Below are positions 27,712 to 36,745 of a stretch of DNA of 43,464 bases, one piece after another (the stretch's first letter is position 1; every line of letters begins with the position of its first letter). The notes beneath the pieces were generated by a model, which was given only the letters and a program-made list of their open reading frames with translations, was not told the DNA's origin and did no database searches. The translations under genes and the position numbers were made by a program. Location: the NCBI GenBank assembly GCA_021771635.1, contig JAETOQ010000027.1, positions 1-43,464 of the forward strand, read 5' to 3'. The DNA comes from Oscillospiraceae bacterium. GTDB lineage: Bacteria; Bacillota; Clostridia; Oscillospirales; Oscillospiraceae.

Positions 27712-27740
27712 TTTGGCATCTCCTTTGTCAGTCATATCGT

Positions 27741-27776
27741 CTTGAGCGCAGTCCGCCATTTTGAACTGCGCTCAAG
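27741..27776 (-). promoter_or_regulatory. 12-bp inverted repeat in the cyclophilin leader
   Basis: CTTGAGCGCAGT at 27741-27752 and ACTGCGCTCAAG at 27765-27776 are exact reverse complements with a 12-base spacer. It lies 30-65 bases upstream of the TTG start, next to TATAAA (minus strand, about 27779-27784). It could be an operator just downstream of the promoter or an mRNA hairpin. The rest of 27777-28058 shows only the response-regulator site at 27984 and a 10-base inverted repeat (27935-27944 with 27984-27993). Confidence 0.5.
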
Positions 27777-27983
27777 TGGTTTATAATGAATCCCCTTATT
27801 CCCAATTCAGCCGCACATCACCGCAGGCTCTGCCGCAAAACAGGGCTGCGGCACCGGTCATGTGCGTGAAAACAAGGAGAGAATGTTTCGGCGGAAGCTT
27901 CATCCAAGGCCAGCATAGCGCAGGGGACTGAACTATCTCTGAAAGGCCCGCCTTCTTTTATGAACGGTTTGTAAAACCTGCTT

Positions 27984-28019
27984 TTTCAGAGATGTTTCAG
28001 CCGCTGGATTTACTATGAT
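27984..28019 (+). promoter_or_regulatory. Direct-repeat operator and -10 upstream of the response regulator
   Basis: TTTCAG occurs at 27984-27989 and again at 27995-28000, an 11-base period as in OmpR/PhoB boxes. TATGAT follows at 28014-28019, with no good -35. A nearly identical site lies before the ABC operon at 30002. Confidence 0.65.
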
Positions 28020-28058
28020 GGTGCAAAGTCATATTCTTTATCCACGGGGAGTATTCAC

Positions 28059-28733
28059 ATGAAGATATTGATTATAGAAGATGACAAGCTGCTGGCGGAA
28101 TCGTTGCAGACGCTTCTGGAACTCAAAGGATTTGAGGTCGAGGTGGTCTACGACGGGGAAGACGGGGCGGAGTACGCTGAGACCGGAGTCTATGATTTGC
28201 TGATTATGGATGTAATGATGCCCAAGCTGGGCGGGTATCAGGTGGCCCGGCAGGTGCGGACCCATCGCGTTACCACACCCATCCTGATGCTGACGGCCAA
28301 AGGTGAGGTGCAGGACCGTATCGAGGGCCTGAACGCCGGGGCGGATTACTATTTGACAAAACCCTTTGACAACATGGAGCTTCTGGCCTGCATCAACGCC
28401 CTGCTTCGCCGCCAGGGAGACCAGGTAGATGTGCTGCGGTACGGAAATACCGCTCTGGACCTGACCGGCTATGTACTGAGTACAGAGGAGAGCAGTATTC
28501 GCTTGTCAAAAAAAGAATTTGATGTGATGCGCCGGCTGATGCAGTATCAAGGCCGAAGCATACGAAAGGATGTCCTGTTGGTACAAGTGTGGGGCTATGA
28601 ATCCAACGCCACGGAAAACAATGTGGAGGCCTACGTGGGCTTCCTGCGGAAAAAGCTGAAAAGCATCGGTTCCGATCTGCGGATTGAGTCCATCCGACTG
28701 CTGGGGTATCATCTGGAGGTGGTCAAGCCATGA
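28059..28733 (+). CDS. OmpR-family response regulator
   Basis: A 224-residue two-component regulator. The receiver domain (1-115) has the acidic pair Glu-Asp-Asp at 7-9, the phosphorylated Asp51 in LLIMDVMMPKLGG and the conserved Lys in YYLTKPF. The C-terminal winged helix (130-224) has the VWGYESNATENNVEAYVGFLR signature of the OmpR/PhoB subfamily. The start follows CGGGGAGTATTCAC. The stop overlaps the kinase start (ATGA). It very likely binds the 11-base direct repeats in front of itself and of the ABC operon. Confidence 0.96.
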   Translation: MKILIIEDDKLLAESLQTLLELKGFEVEVVYDGEDGAEYAETGVYDLLIMDVMMPKLGGYQVARQVRTHRVTTPILMLTAKGEVQDRIEGLNAGADYYLTKPFDNMELLACINALLRRQGDQVDVLRYGNTALDLTGYVLSTEESSIRLSKKEFDVMRRLMQYQGRSIRKDVLLVQVWGYESNATENNVEAYVGFLRKKLKSIGSDLRIESIRLLGYHLEVVKP

Positions 28734-29941
28734 TCCGACGCCTGCGCATCAAATTTGTCTGCATCAATATGACGATCGTGACCATCATGCTCTGCGTGAT
28801 TTTTGGAATGGTGCTTCGCTTTACCAGCGCGAGCATAGAGAAAGAAAGTATCAATATGATGCAGTCTGTGGCCCTGCACCCCCATCAGCTTGGTGTGCCG
28901 GGACAAGGCACCCCGGGCGTCTGGCTTCCGTATTTCACGCTTCAGACCGGTCCTGGCGGGGAACTGCTGGCCTCCGGCGGCGGCTATTACGATTTAACTG
29001 ACCGGGCATTGCTGGAGGAACTGGTAGCCTTGTCCTCTGACCAAAGAGCTGGTGTGCTGGCGGATTATGGGTTGCGTTATGTCCGCATGGTAACGCCGAC
29101 CTCTCAATGTATCGTTTTTGCGGATATGTCCAGCGAGATCAACACCATCAACAATCTGCTCCAAAACTGTTTGATTATTGGCGCGGTCAGTTTTATCATT
29201 TTTCTAATGATCAGTATTTTGCTGGCTCATTGGGCAGTCAAGCCGGTGGATATGGCTTGGAAGCAGCAACGGCAATTTGTAGCCGACGCCTCCCATGAAT
29301 TGAAAACGCCCCTGACGGTAATCCTCAGCAACGCTCAAATGCTTTCCGAAAACGGAGAAGACCCGCAGCTCCGGGAAAAGTTAACTGCAAATATTCTTAC
29401 CGTATCCCAGCAGATGAAAGATCTGATCTCAAAACTCTTGAACTCCGCCCAAGTGGATCAAGGGGGCAGCACCATGCAGTTTTCACCCTTTGATCTGAGC
29501 GAAACCGTATCCAACGCCCTCCTGCCTTTTGACTGCGTTTTCTATGAGCGGGAGCTGGAACTGGACAGCACCATTCAACCCAACATCCGGGTGTCGGGCA
29601 GTCAGCCCCATCTGATACAGGTGGTGGATATCCTGCTGGACAACGCTCAAAAATACAGCATTGTCCATGGACACACCGTTGTAACGCTGCAAACCCATCA
29701 TAAAAAAAGCTGTCTGCTGACGGTGGCGAACGAAGGAAAAGCCATGTCGGCAAAAGAATTGAAGCATATTTTCAAACGGTTTTATCGGGCTGACGCCGCC
29801 CGCGAGCGAACAGGAAGCTACGGTTTAGGGCTTTCCATTGCGGAGGGCATTGTGAAGGCCCATAAGGGCAAGATCTGGGCAGAGAGCAAAGATGGGATCA
29901 ACACCTTCTTTGTTCAGCTGCCGGTCACGACCGAAAAATAA
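28730..29941 (+). CDS. Sensor histidine kinase
   Basis: Membrane kinase partner of the preceding regulator, 403 residues. Transmembrane helices lie at about 9-30 and 147-167 with an extracytoplasmic sensing loop of about 115 residues between. The HisKA domain has DASHELKTPL with the phosphorylated His189. The ATPase domain has the N box (DILLDNAQKYS), F box (FKRFYRAD) and G box (GSYGLGLSIAEGI). The start overlaps the regulator stop by four bases. It ends in a strong terminator, yet the ABC operon that follows carries the same regulator site, so the pair probably senses what that transporter handles. Confidence 0.95.
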   Translation: MIRRLRIKFVCINMTIVTIMLCVIFGMVLRFTSASIEKESINMMQSVALHPHQLGVPGQGTPGVWLPYFTLQTGPGGELLASGGGYYDLTDRALLEELVALSSDQRAGVLADYGLRYVRMVTPTSQCIVFADMSSEINTINNLLQNCLIIGAVSFIIFLMISILLAHWAVKPVDMAWKQQRQFVADASHELKTPLTVILSNAQMLSENGEDPQLREKLTANILTVSQQMKDLISKLLNSAQVDQGGSTMQFSPFDLSETVSNALLPFDCVFYERELELDSTIQPNIRVSGSQPHLIQVVDILLDNAQKYSIVHGHTVVTLQTHHKKSCLLTVANEGKAMSAKELKHIFKRFYRADAARERTGSYGLGLSIAEGIVKAHKGKIWAESKDGINTFFVQLPVTTEK

Positions 29942-29946
29942 TCACA

Positions 29947-29985
29947 AGCAGGAGCGGACGACGATCAGTCCGCTCCTGCTTTTTT
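29947..29985 (+). terminator. Intrinsic terminator after the two-component genes
   Basis: A perfect 13-base stem, 29947-29959 with 29968-29980, an eight-base loop and TTTTT at 29981-29985. Confidence 0.92.
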
Positions 29986-30001
29986 CCTGTGGGCCGAAAA
30001 A

Positions 30002-30034
30002 TTTCAGTGATGGTTCAGTTCGAGGTGCTATATT
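30002..30034 (+). promoter_or_regulatory. Direct-repeat operator and -10 upstream of the ABC operon
   Basis: TTTCAGTGATGGTTCAG (30002-30018) matches TTTCAGAGATGTTTCAG at 27984-28000 in 15 of 17 positions, with the same 11-base period. TATATT follows at 30029-30034 without a clear -35, as expected for an activator-dependent promoter. Confidence 0.65.
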
Positions 30035-30107
30035 GGGTCAGTAAATGCTTCGTCCGACTTTTCAGAAACAATACCCGGACGACAAACAAGCATGAAGGAG
30101 GTCCATT

Positions 30108-31097
30108 ATGATATCAGTTGAACACCTGACGAAATGTTATGGTGATTTCACGGCTGTGGATGACCTGTCCTTTGAGATCGGAGAGGGCCATGTGTATGGC
30201 TTTCTTGGCCCCAACGGCGCGGGGAAATCCACAACCATGAACATCATGACAGGCTGCCTGTCAGCAACAACTGGGCAGGTGCTGATCGACGGGTACGACA
30301 TCTTCGATGAGCCGGATAAGGCCAAGAAGCTGATCGGCTATCTGCCGGAACATCCTCCCCTGTATATGAATGAAACGCCTTTGGAGTATCTCGCCTTTGT
30401 GGGGGAAGCAAAAGGGCTGCGGGGCGAGGAACTGAAACGGCAGATCCATGAGGTCATCAGCATGACGAAAATTGACCAGATGAAGAATCGGCGCATTTCC
30501 GCGCTGTCCAAGGGCTACAAGCAGCGCGTGGGCATCGCCCAGGCCCTGTTGGGGAATCCCAAAGTCATCATTCTGGACGAGCCTACTGTGGGTCTCGACC
30601 CCATCCAGATCATTGAGATCCGCGACCTCATCAAAGAATTGGGCAAGACTCACACCGTTATTTTCAGCTCCCATATTCTTTCCGAGGTGCAGGCCATTTG
30701 TGACCAGATTTTGATGATCGCCCACGGTAAGCTGGTGGCCTTCGATGAGCCGCAGGCTTTGGAAAAGAAACTTCTCTCTCCCAATGAAATCGTACTGACT
30801 ACTGATGCAACCGAGCGCGAACTGAGTGACATCCTTTCCTGTGTCAATCACATCACTGAGGTGTCCGTTGGATTGGCCGAGAATCACTGGACACTGGCCA
30901 ATATCAAAACGGATTACGACAACATTTACCATCTGTCCCGTGCGATTTTTCTGGCATTTGCCCGCAGTGAGCGGGTGATCCTGGAGATGAGCCTGAAGAA
31001 AGGTACGCTGGAGGATATCTTTATCGAGCTGTCGGAAGCGGCTCCGGAAACCACGGAGGCCGGACCGGACGCAGAAAGTGAGGTAAAAGACGCATGA
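30108..31097 (+). CDS. ABC-2 type transporter ATP-binding protein (GldA/NatA-like)
   Basis: Cytoplasmic ATPase, 329 residues. Walker A GPNGAGKST is near residues 35-43, the signature LSKGYKQRVGIAQAL near 135 and Walker B VIILDEPTVGLDP near 155, followed by the conserved FSSHIL switch. The C-terminal 110 residues are the additional domain found in NatA/GldA-type exporters. The start follows GAAGGAGGTCCATT. It is first in a four-gene operon with ATGA overlap to the permease. Neighbouring GldG and DUF4340 genes place it in the Gld-type ABC-2 class. Confidence 0.95.
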   Translation: MISVEHLTKCYGDFTAVDDLSFEIGEGHVYGFLGPNGAGKSTTMNIMTGCLSATTGQVLIDGYDIFDEPDKAKKLIGYLPEHPPLYMNETPLEYLAFVGEAKGLRGEELKRQIHEVISMTKIDQMKNRRISALSKGYKQRVGIAQALLGNPKVIILDEPTVGLDPIQIIEIRDLIKELGKTHTVIFSSHILSEVQAICDQILMIAHGKLVAFDEPQALEKKLLSPNEIVLTTDATERELSDILSCVNHITEVSVGLAENHWTLANIKTDYDNIYHLSRAIFLAFARSERVILEMSLKKGTLEDIFIELSEAAPETTEAGPDAESEVKDA

Positions 31098-31957
31098 TCG
31101 CTGTTTTGAAGCATGAGCTGCGCTCTTATTTCCGCTCTCTGACCGCCTATGTGTTTGGCGCGTTTCTGCTGGCCTTTATCGGACTGGGTTCTGTACTCTA
31201 TAATCTGCAGGCTGCTGTCAGCAACTTCGAGTTTGTGTTGAGCTTTGGCTGTCTGGTTTTTGTGGTCATCGTTCCGATCCTGACCATGCGCGTCATTGCG
31301 GAGGAGCGAAAGCAAAAGACGGACCAGCTTTTGTATTCTCTGCCCATTACTACCACACAGGTGATCTTGGGGAAGTATCTGGCCCTTCTGGTGGTCTATT
31401 TGATCCCCTTGTGTGTCATTAGTCTGTATCCCCTGATCTTCTCCCGGTACGGGGATGTGTACCTGCTGACCGCCTACGGTTCCATTCTGGCCTTCTTTAT
31501 CATGGGCGGGGCGCTCATCGCCCTGGGGGTGTTCATCTCCTCCCTGACGGACAACCAGGGCTTCGCCGCCGGCATCGGCATCGCGGTGATCCTGCTGAAC
31601 TATTACAGCGTCAGCCTTTCGGAAAGCGTGTCTTCCACAGCCTTCGGCAGCATTATCGCGCTTGCGGTCCTGCTGGTGTTCCTGTGGTTCGTGATCCGAT
31701 ATCTGACCCGAAACGAAAAGCTGGCTTGGGGCGTCTGCCTCCCCCTATACGCCGCTATGATGATCACCGCCTGGGTGGACAATACCAGGTTTGAAGGTCT
31801 GCTGCCCTCCATCATGACCAACCTCTCTTTGTTTGAACGGTTTTATACCTTTGTCAACGGCGTATTTGATATGACCGGCATTGTGTATTACCTGTCCGTG
31901 ATCGCATTCTTCCTGTTCCTGTCGGTCCAGTCCCTTGAGAAACGGAGGTACAACTGA
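31094..31957 (+). CDS. ABC-2 type transporter permease (GldF-like)
   Basis: Inner-membrane subunit of 287 residues with six hydrophobic segments (about 18-40, 52-75, 100-125, 135-160, 170-195, 255-280). The opening KHELRSYFRSLTAYVFGAFL is the typical amphipathic start of GldF-type permeases, and RVIAEERKQKTDQLLYSLPI is the conserved cytoplasmic loop. It overlaps the ATPase stop (ATGA) and its own stop overlaps the next start (TGATG), so all three are translationally coupled. Confidence 0.93.
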   Translation: MIAVLKHELRSYFRSLTAYVFGAFLLAFIGLGSVLYNLQAAVSNFEFVLSFGCLVFVVIVPILTMRVIAEERKQKTDQLLYSLPITTTQVILGKYLALLVVYLIPLCVISLYPLIFSRYGDVYLLTAYGSILAFFIMGGALIALGVFISSLTDNQGFAAGIGIAVILLNYYSVSLSESVSSTAFGSIIALAVLLVFLWFVIRYLTRNEKLAWGVCLPLYAAMMITAWVDNTRFEGLLPSIMTNLSLFERFYTFVNGVFDMTGIVYYLSVIAFFLFLSVQSLEKRRYN

Positions 31958-33414
31958 TGAACAAACTGAAAAACCTCCTGTCCTCCGGCGACAGCAAACA
32001 AAACCGGCAGGCAACGAAAGGCGGCTCCTATTCTCTTGCCATCACCGCCGTGGTGCTGGCGATCCTGGTGGTCGTCAATATTTTTGCATCCGCTTTGTCC
32101 TCCAGCCTGACGAAGTATGATATCAGCTCCTCCAAGCTCTACTCCATTACCAGTAATACCAAGGTGGTGGTCAATGCGCTGGATCAGGATGTGACCATTT
32201 ATTGGATCGTCCAGTCCGGTGAAGAGGACGATGTCATCGAGAACCTGCTGAGTAAATACGAGAGCCTTTCCAATCACATTGCAGTCGTGAAGAAAAACCC
32301 CGATGTATATCCAACTTTTGCTGAGCAGTATACCGATGAAACGGTCCAAAACAACAGCCTGATCGTGGAGTGCGGGGATAAGAGCCGCTTCATTGGCCTG
32401 GATGACATTTATATCGGCGAAGTCAATATGTATACCGGCACCTACAACGCCACCGACTTTGACGGTGAAGGCGCCATCACCTCTGCCATTGACTATGTAA
32501 CCAGCGAGGAATACCCCCAGGTTTATGTCCTGGAGGGACACGGCGAGGCAGAGCTGCCCACGGGATTTGCCGAGCAGATCGAAAAGGAAAACATGCAGAC
32601 CAGCCAGTTGTCCCTGCTGACTGTGGACGAGATCCCCGAGGAGGCCGACTGTATCGTGATCTATGCCCCCTCCAGCGATATTTCGGCGGAAGAAAAGGAT
32701 ATGCTGGCGGATTATGTCAGCAGCGGCGGCAAGCTGTTGGTGATGGCAGGCGCTGTGGAGGATGGCATCCTGGAAAACCTGTACAGCCTGCTCTCCGATT
32801 ACGGCGTGACCGCCAACGAAGGCGTTGTGGTGGACAGCGACCGGGAACACTATGCCTTCGGCATGCCCTATATCCTGCTGCCCGACATCGCCAGCAGTGA
32901 GATCACCGACTCCCTGATCGAGGAAAACTACTATGCCATCATGCCCATCTCCCTGGGCCTGACGGTGAACGGCGATTCCTACAAGGGTACGGTAACTGAG
33001 CTGCTCACCACCTCTTACGCCTCCTTCAGCAAGGCGGCGGGCTATAACCTGTCTACCTACGAATGGGAGGAAGGCGATATTGAGGGGCCCTTCGCCCTGG
33101 CTGTTTCCGTTGAGGACAACAGCGGCGGCCAGATCTACTGGTTTACCTCTGATGAGTTCCTGAGTGAGATGTACAACGCCTATTCCTCCGGGGCCAACAT
33201 GGATCTGGCCATGAACGCCCTGTCTGACCTGATCGGTGAGAGCGAGGCCATGGCCATCCGCAGCAAGTCCCTGAACTATAACTATCTGACCATCAGCGAC
33301 TCCACTTCTTCGCTGCTGAAGGTCCTGATGATCGGTGTATTCCCGCTGGCCTATCTGGGTGTGGGCATCTGCGTCATCCTGCGTCGAAAGAAGGTGCAAA
33401 ATGAATCGGTCTAA
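31957..33414 (+). CDS. GldG-like ABC transporter auxiliary protein
   Basis: A 485-residue membrane-anchored protein of the ABC_transp_aux (GldG) family. One helix at about 24-46 and one at the C-terminus (about 455-476) bracket a large extracytoplasmic region that resembles a Rossmann-like fold (QVYVLEGHGEAELP, then DCIVIYAPSSDISAEE and GGKLLVMAG). In Bacteroidetes the GldA/F/G complex takes part in gliding; in Firmicutes the role is not established. The start overlaps the permease stop and the end overlaps the next start at 33401. Confidence 0.9.
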   Translation: MNKLKNLLSSGDSKQNRQATKGGSYSLAITAVVLAILVVVNIFASALSSSLTKYDISSSKLYSITSNTKVVVNALDQDVTIYWIVQSGEEDDVIENLLSKYESLSNHIAVVKKNPDVYPTFAEQYTDETVQNNSLIVECGDKSRFIGLDDIYIGEVNMYTGTYNATDFDGEGAITSAIDYVTSEEYPQVYVLEGHGEAELPTGFAEQIEKENMQTSQLSLLTVDEIPEEADCIVIYAPSSDISAEEKDMLADYVSSGGKLLVMAGAVEDGILENLYSLLSDYGVTANEGVVVDSDREHYAFGMPYILLPDIASSEITDSLIEENYYAIMPISLGLTVNGDSYKGTVTELLTTSYASFSKAAGYNLSTYEWEEGDIEGPFALAVSVEDNSGGQIYWFTSDEFLSEMYNAYSSGANMDLAMNALSDLIGESEAMAIRSKSLNYNYLTISDSTSSLLKVLMIGVFPLAYLGVGICVILRRKKVQNESV

Positions 33415-34819
33415 ACGCCTATATATCATGCTGGGGATTCTGGCCGTGGTCTGCGTTGCCACCTTTGCGGTGATGCAGGTGGAGGAGCAGAGTGAAAAAA
33501 TCAAAACCAGCGGTGAGATCGTACTGGAGGTGTCCAGTGATGATGTGCAGTCCCTGAATTGGGAGTATGGAGAAACGAGCCTGGCCTTCCACAAGGACGG
33601 AACCTGGCTTTATGATGAGGATGAAGCCTTCCCTGTGGATGAGGAGAAGATCCATCAGCTGCTGGAGCAATTCGAGGCATTTGGTGTCTCCTTTATTATC
33701 GAGGATGTGACGGACCTGGGCATGTATGGCCTGGATGACCCGATATGCACCATTCAATTTACTACGGAGGAGCAGTCCTACGAGATCACCCTGGGTGATT
33801 TCAGCAACATGGATGAAGAACGCTATGTCTCCATCGGGGACGGCAATGTATATCTTGCGAAGGTAGACCCGCTGGAGGAGTTTGACGCCGTGCTGAGGGA
33901 CATGATCCGGCACGACGAGGACCTTGCCTATGAGCAGGTGTCCCAAATCAAGTTTGAGGGTGCGGAAAACTACACGATCTTTTACGAAGAAGAAAGCTCT
34001 GCTACCTATTGTGCCGACGATGTTTACTTTACCAAGCAAAACGGCAAGACACTGCCCCTTGATACGGGCCGGATCGGCACCTATCTGGAATCCCTCACTA
34101 CCCTCAACCTCACAGACTATGTAACCTACAATGTTACCGAAGAGGAACTGGAATCCTACAATCTGGTCACGCCGGAACTGACGATCACGGTGGACTATAC
34201 CAGAGAAGATGAGGACGGAAAGGAAGTCTCTGATACCTTTGAGCTGTCCGTCAGCCGGAATCCCGAGGAACTTGCTGCCGCTGAAGAGGCGAAAGCCAAT
34301 GACAAAGAAGCGGAAGAGGTCACCGGATATGTTCGGATAGGCGACTCTCAGATCGTCTATCAGATTTCGGAATACAAGTGCGACAACTTGTTTGCGGCAT
34401 CTTATAACGAACTGCGCCATCGCGAGGTGCTGACCGCTGACTTCGAAGATGTCTATCAGCTGGATATCACCCTTGAAGGTGCGGACTACACCATCGCCGT
34501 GGACGGTGAGGACAAAGACGATGAACGCATCTGGAAGTGCCAGGAGGGAGAAGTCGATATTGATGATCTCCAGGACGCACTGGAAGGTATACGGGTTGAT
34601 AGTACCGGCAAATTTACTGTGGAAGGTTCCGCCGGGAAGGAAGAAATCAAACTGACGGTCTGGCTGAAAAGCGAAAACCACCCCAAGGTAGAGATCGAAC
34701 TCTACCGTTACGACGGGAGTGATTGTCTTGCCAAGGTCGACGGCGAAACCTTTGCGCTGATCAGCCGATCCGATGTGGTGGAACTGATTGAGGCGGTCAA
34801 TGCCATCGTTCTGGATTAA
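33401..34819 (+). CDS. DUF4340 domain lipid-anchored/membrane protein
   Basis: A 472-residue protein with one N-terminal helix (about 4-22) and a long, acidic extracytoplasmic part with internally repeated beta-rich units (WEYGETSLAFHKDGTW and YEITLGDFSNMDEERYVSIGD type). DUF4340 proteins regularly follow GldG in such operons; the molecular role is unknown. The start at 33401 lies 14 bases before the GldG stop and follows AAGGTGCAAA. An upstream in-frame reading from 33335 would overlap GldG further. It is the last gene of the operon, terminated at 34830. Confidence 0.88.
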   Translation: MNRSKRLYIMLGILAVVCVATFAVMQVEEQSEKIKTSGEIVLEVSSDDVQSLNWEYGETSLAFHKDGTWLYDEDEAFPVDEEKIHQLLEQFEAFGVSFIIEDVTDLGMYGLDDPICTIQFTTEEQSYEITLGDFSNMDEERYVSIGDGNVYLAKVDPLEEFDAVLRDMIRHDEDLAYEQVSQIKFEGAENYTIFYEEESSATYCADDVYFTKQNGKTLPLDTGRIGTYLESLTTLNLTDYVTYNVTEEELESYNLVTPELTITVDYTREDEDGKEVSDTFELSVSRNPEELAAAEEAKANDKEAEEVTGYVRIGDSQIVYQISEYKCDNLFAASYNELRHREVLTADFEDVYQLDITLEGADYTIAVDGEDKDDERIWKCQEGEVDIDDLQDALEGIRVDSTGKFTVEGSAGKEEIKLTVWLKSENHPKVEIELYRYDGSDCLAKVDGETFALISRSDVVELIEAVNAIVLD

Positions 34820-34829
34820 TTCTATAAAA

Positions 34830-34875
34830 ACCAGCCGCGAGTTATCCTTTTACGGTAACTCGCGGCTGGTATATT
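34830..34875. terminator. Bidirectional terminator after the ABC operon
   Basis: A perfect 15-base stem, 34830-34844 with 34856-34870, is preceded by AAAA and followed by ATATTTGT. It starts 11 bases after the DUF4340 stop. The rest of 34876-35422 holds repeat copy B (35011-35230) and no credible gene. Confidence 0.82.
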
Positions 34876-35010
34876 TGTCCCGTACCAGCGTTATCCCATA
34901 GTTCAAAAATTGTACTTATATTTTGCTTGTTCCGTATCGGTAGTGCCCCTCGGTTCACTTCATGTCCCTATGGGACGGAGCGCTTGGCTCCCGGCTGTTT
35001 TTATCCTAGA

Positions 35011-35230
35011 CTTCATGAAAAAGTAGACGAAGTCTCCCCGCAAGGGGGATGCGATATTCGTAAGGCGCTGAAGCGCCAACGACTATCCAATGCTTTTTAT
35101 AGCGCCGAAGGCGCATGGAAGTCTTATGAGACGGCATTTGTGCCTGTGGCACAAATGGGGGGCGCGCTTAGCGACGCCTTCTTCCACAGAAAATATCTAT
35201 TTTCTGTGGAAGAATAGTATTACAGGTTTT
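35011..35230 (+). repeat. Structured interspersed repeat, copy B
   Basis: It matches the reverse complement of 9535-9745. Its own hairpins are stronger: ATTTGTGCC at 35136-35144 with GGCACAAAT, and TTCCACAGAAAATA at 35182-35195 with 35198-35211 (14 bases, perfect); GCGCC and GGCGC short stems lie between. Reading frames across it (for example 34927-35217) give no known protein. It sits, like copy A, just beyond the terminator of a transporter operon. Confidence 0.75.
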
Positions 35231-35422
35231 GCAAAGCCTGGAAAAACGGTTCCGGAAAAGCAGCGCGAAAGACACCGGCGCGGGGGACTGCCGCCTGCCA
35301 TAACTGTCCATATAGAACGGACAAAGGCAAAATCGGACATAGAGGTGCAGCATATGTGCCGGACTGGACAAAAGGAGGACGCCCCCAATGTTCCGGCCGG
35401 GCTGGGGACAGTGAAAACCTGT

Positions 35423-36652
35423 TTACACCACCTGGAAGAGATAGAATTTGAGGTAACTGGTCTCCTCCACGCCCCAGAGGATGGGGTGGTCGCAGCTCTG
35501 CTGCCGGGCCTCGATCTGCCGGAGCTGGACGCCGGCGTCTTTTGCCGCGTCGTGGAGCATGGCGACGAATTTTTCCTCCGTGGCGAAGTGGGAGCAGGAG
35601 CAGGTGGCCAGATACCCGCCCCGGGGCAGCAGCCGCATGGCACGGTAGTTGATCTCCTTATAGCCGGTGATGGCGTTGGCCACGGTTTTTCGGGACTTGG
35701 TGAAAGCGGGCGGGTCCAGGATGATGAAGTCATACTTGACGGGCTCCTTTTCCAGCTGGGGCAGCAGATCGAACACATTGGCGGCCACGCAGTCCACCAC
35801 GTGCTCCAGGCCGTTCCGCCGGGCGTTGGCCCGGGCCATCTCCACGGCGGCCTCCGACACGTCCACGGCGGTGACGTGTTTGGCACCGCCCATTGCCGCG
35901 TTGAGGGCAAAGGAGCCGGTGTGGGTGAAGCAGTCCAGCACGGTCCTGCCCCGGGCCAGCCGGGCCACCGCCTGGCGGTTGTACTTCTGGTCCAGGAAGA
36001 AGCCGGTCTTCTGGCCGTTCTCCACGTCCACCAGATAGCGGATGCCGTTTTCCGTGATTTCCGTAATGGGGCTGTCCGGCGTCTCCTCACCGGGCAGGGG
36101 GAACCAGGCCTTGTACTGCGGCAGCCCCTCTTTCTCCCGCAGGGCCGCGTCATTCCGCTCGTAGACGCCGCGAATGACCTGTCCGTCCTCCCGGAGGATG
36201 CGGACCAGGGCGGGCAGCAGCGTGTCCTTGATGCCCTCCATGCCCACGGACAGCACCTGCACGCTGAGCAGATCGTGGAACTTGTCCACCGTCAGGCCGG
36301 GAAAGGCGTCCGCCTCACCGAAGATGACGCGGCAGCAGTCCAGGTCCTCCGGCGGCATCACGCTCTTGCGGTACTCCCAGGCCCAGCGGAGCTTCCGCTC
36401 CCAAAAGGCCGCGTCAAAGCGGTCGTTGGCGTTTCGGGAGATCAGACGGATGCGGATCTTGGACTGCTCTGACAGGAAGCCTGTGCCAAGATATCGGCCC
36501 TTTTTGCCTAATATATCCACCAATTCTCCGTTTTTTGGAGCCCCATCCATTGCCAGGATCTCCGCGTCATAGACCCAGGGGTGTCCCCGGAGGATGGCGG
36601 CCTCGGCCTTGGGGGTAACGGTAAATTTGGGGTATGCACGCTCTGCTTTCAT
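35423..36652 (-). CDS. Class I SAM-dependent rRNA methyltransferase (RlmI-like)
   Basis: A 409-residue cytoplasmic methyltransferase, probably modifying a cytosine of 23S rRNA. It has an N-terminal PUA-like domain (about 1-75, GHPWVYDAEI), a central domain, and a Rossmann SAM domain with motif I DCFTHTGSFALNAA and AVDVS, motif IV DPPAFTKSR and the CSCSHF segment. This is the RlmI/RlmK-type architecture. The start at 36652 gives MKAERAYPKFTV, with GGGAGGGACCTGACG before it. It is divergent from the amidase gene, with 93 bases between. The specific target base is inferred from the family. Confidence 0.9.
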   Translation of the reverse strand: MKAERAYPKFTVTPKAEAAILRGHPWVYDAEILAMDGAPKNGELVDILGKKGRYLGTGFLSEQSKIRIRLISRNANDRFDAAFWERKLRWAWEYRKSVMPPEDLDCCRVIFGEADAFPGLTVDKFHDLLSVQVLSVGMEGIKDTLLPALVRILREDGQVIRGVYERNDAALREKEGLPQYKAWFPLPGEETPDSPITEITENGIRYLVDVENGQKTGFFLDQKYNRQAVARLARGRTVLDCFTHTGSFALNAAMGGAKHVTAVDVSEAAVEMARANARRNGLEHVVDCVAANVFDLLPQLEKEPVKYDFIILDPPAFTKSRKTVANAITGYKEINYRAMRLLPRGGYLATCSCSHFATEEKFVAMLHDAAKDAGVQLRQIEARQQSCDHPILWGVEETSYLKFYLFQVV

Positions 36653-36745
36653 CGTCAGGTCCCTCCCGTGCGGTTCATTTGGGAAACAGTGTATCACACT
36701 TTTTTGGAAAATGCCATAGAATCGAATGAGAAGGAGGGACCTATC

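Noticed and set aside
34927-35217. 96-codon ORF across repeat copy B
   Set aside because: No ribosome site and no similarity beyond the repeat itself.
35197-36153. Minus-strand 318-codon frame overlapping the RlmI-like gene
   Set aside because: Arg/Pro/Thr/Ser-rich shadow in another frame of the same strand.
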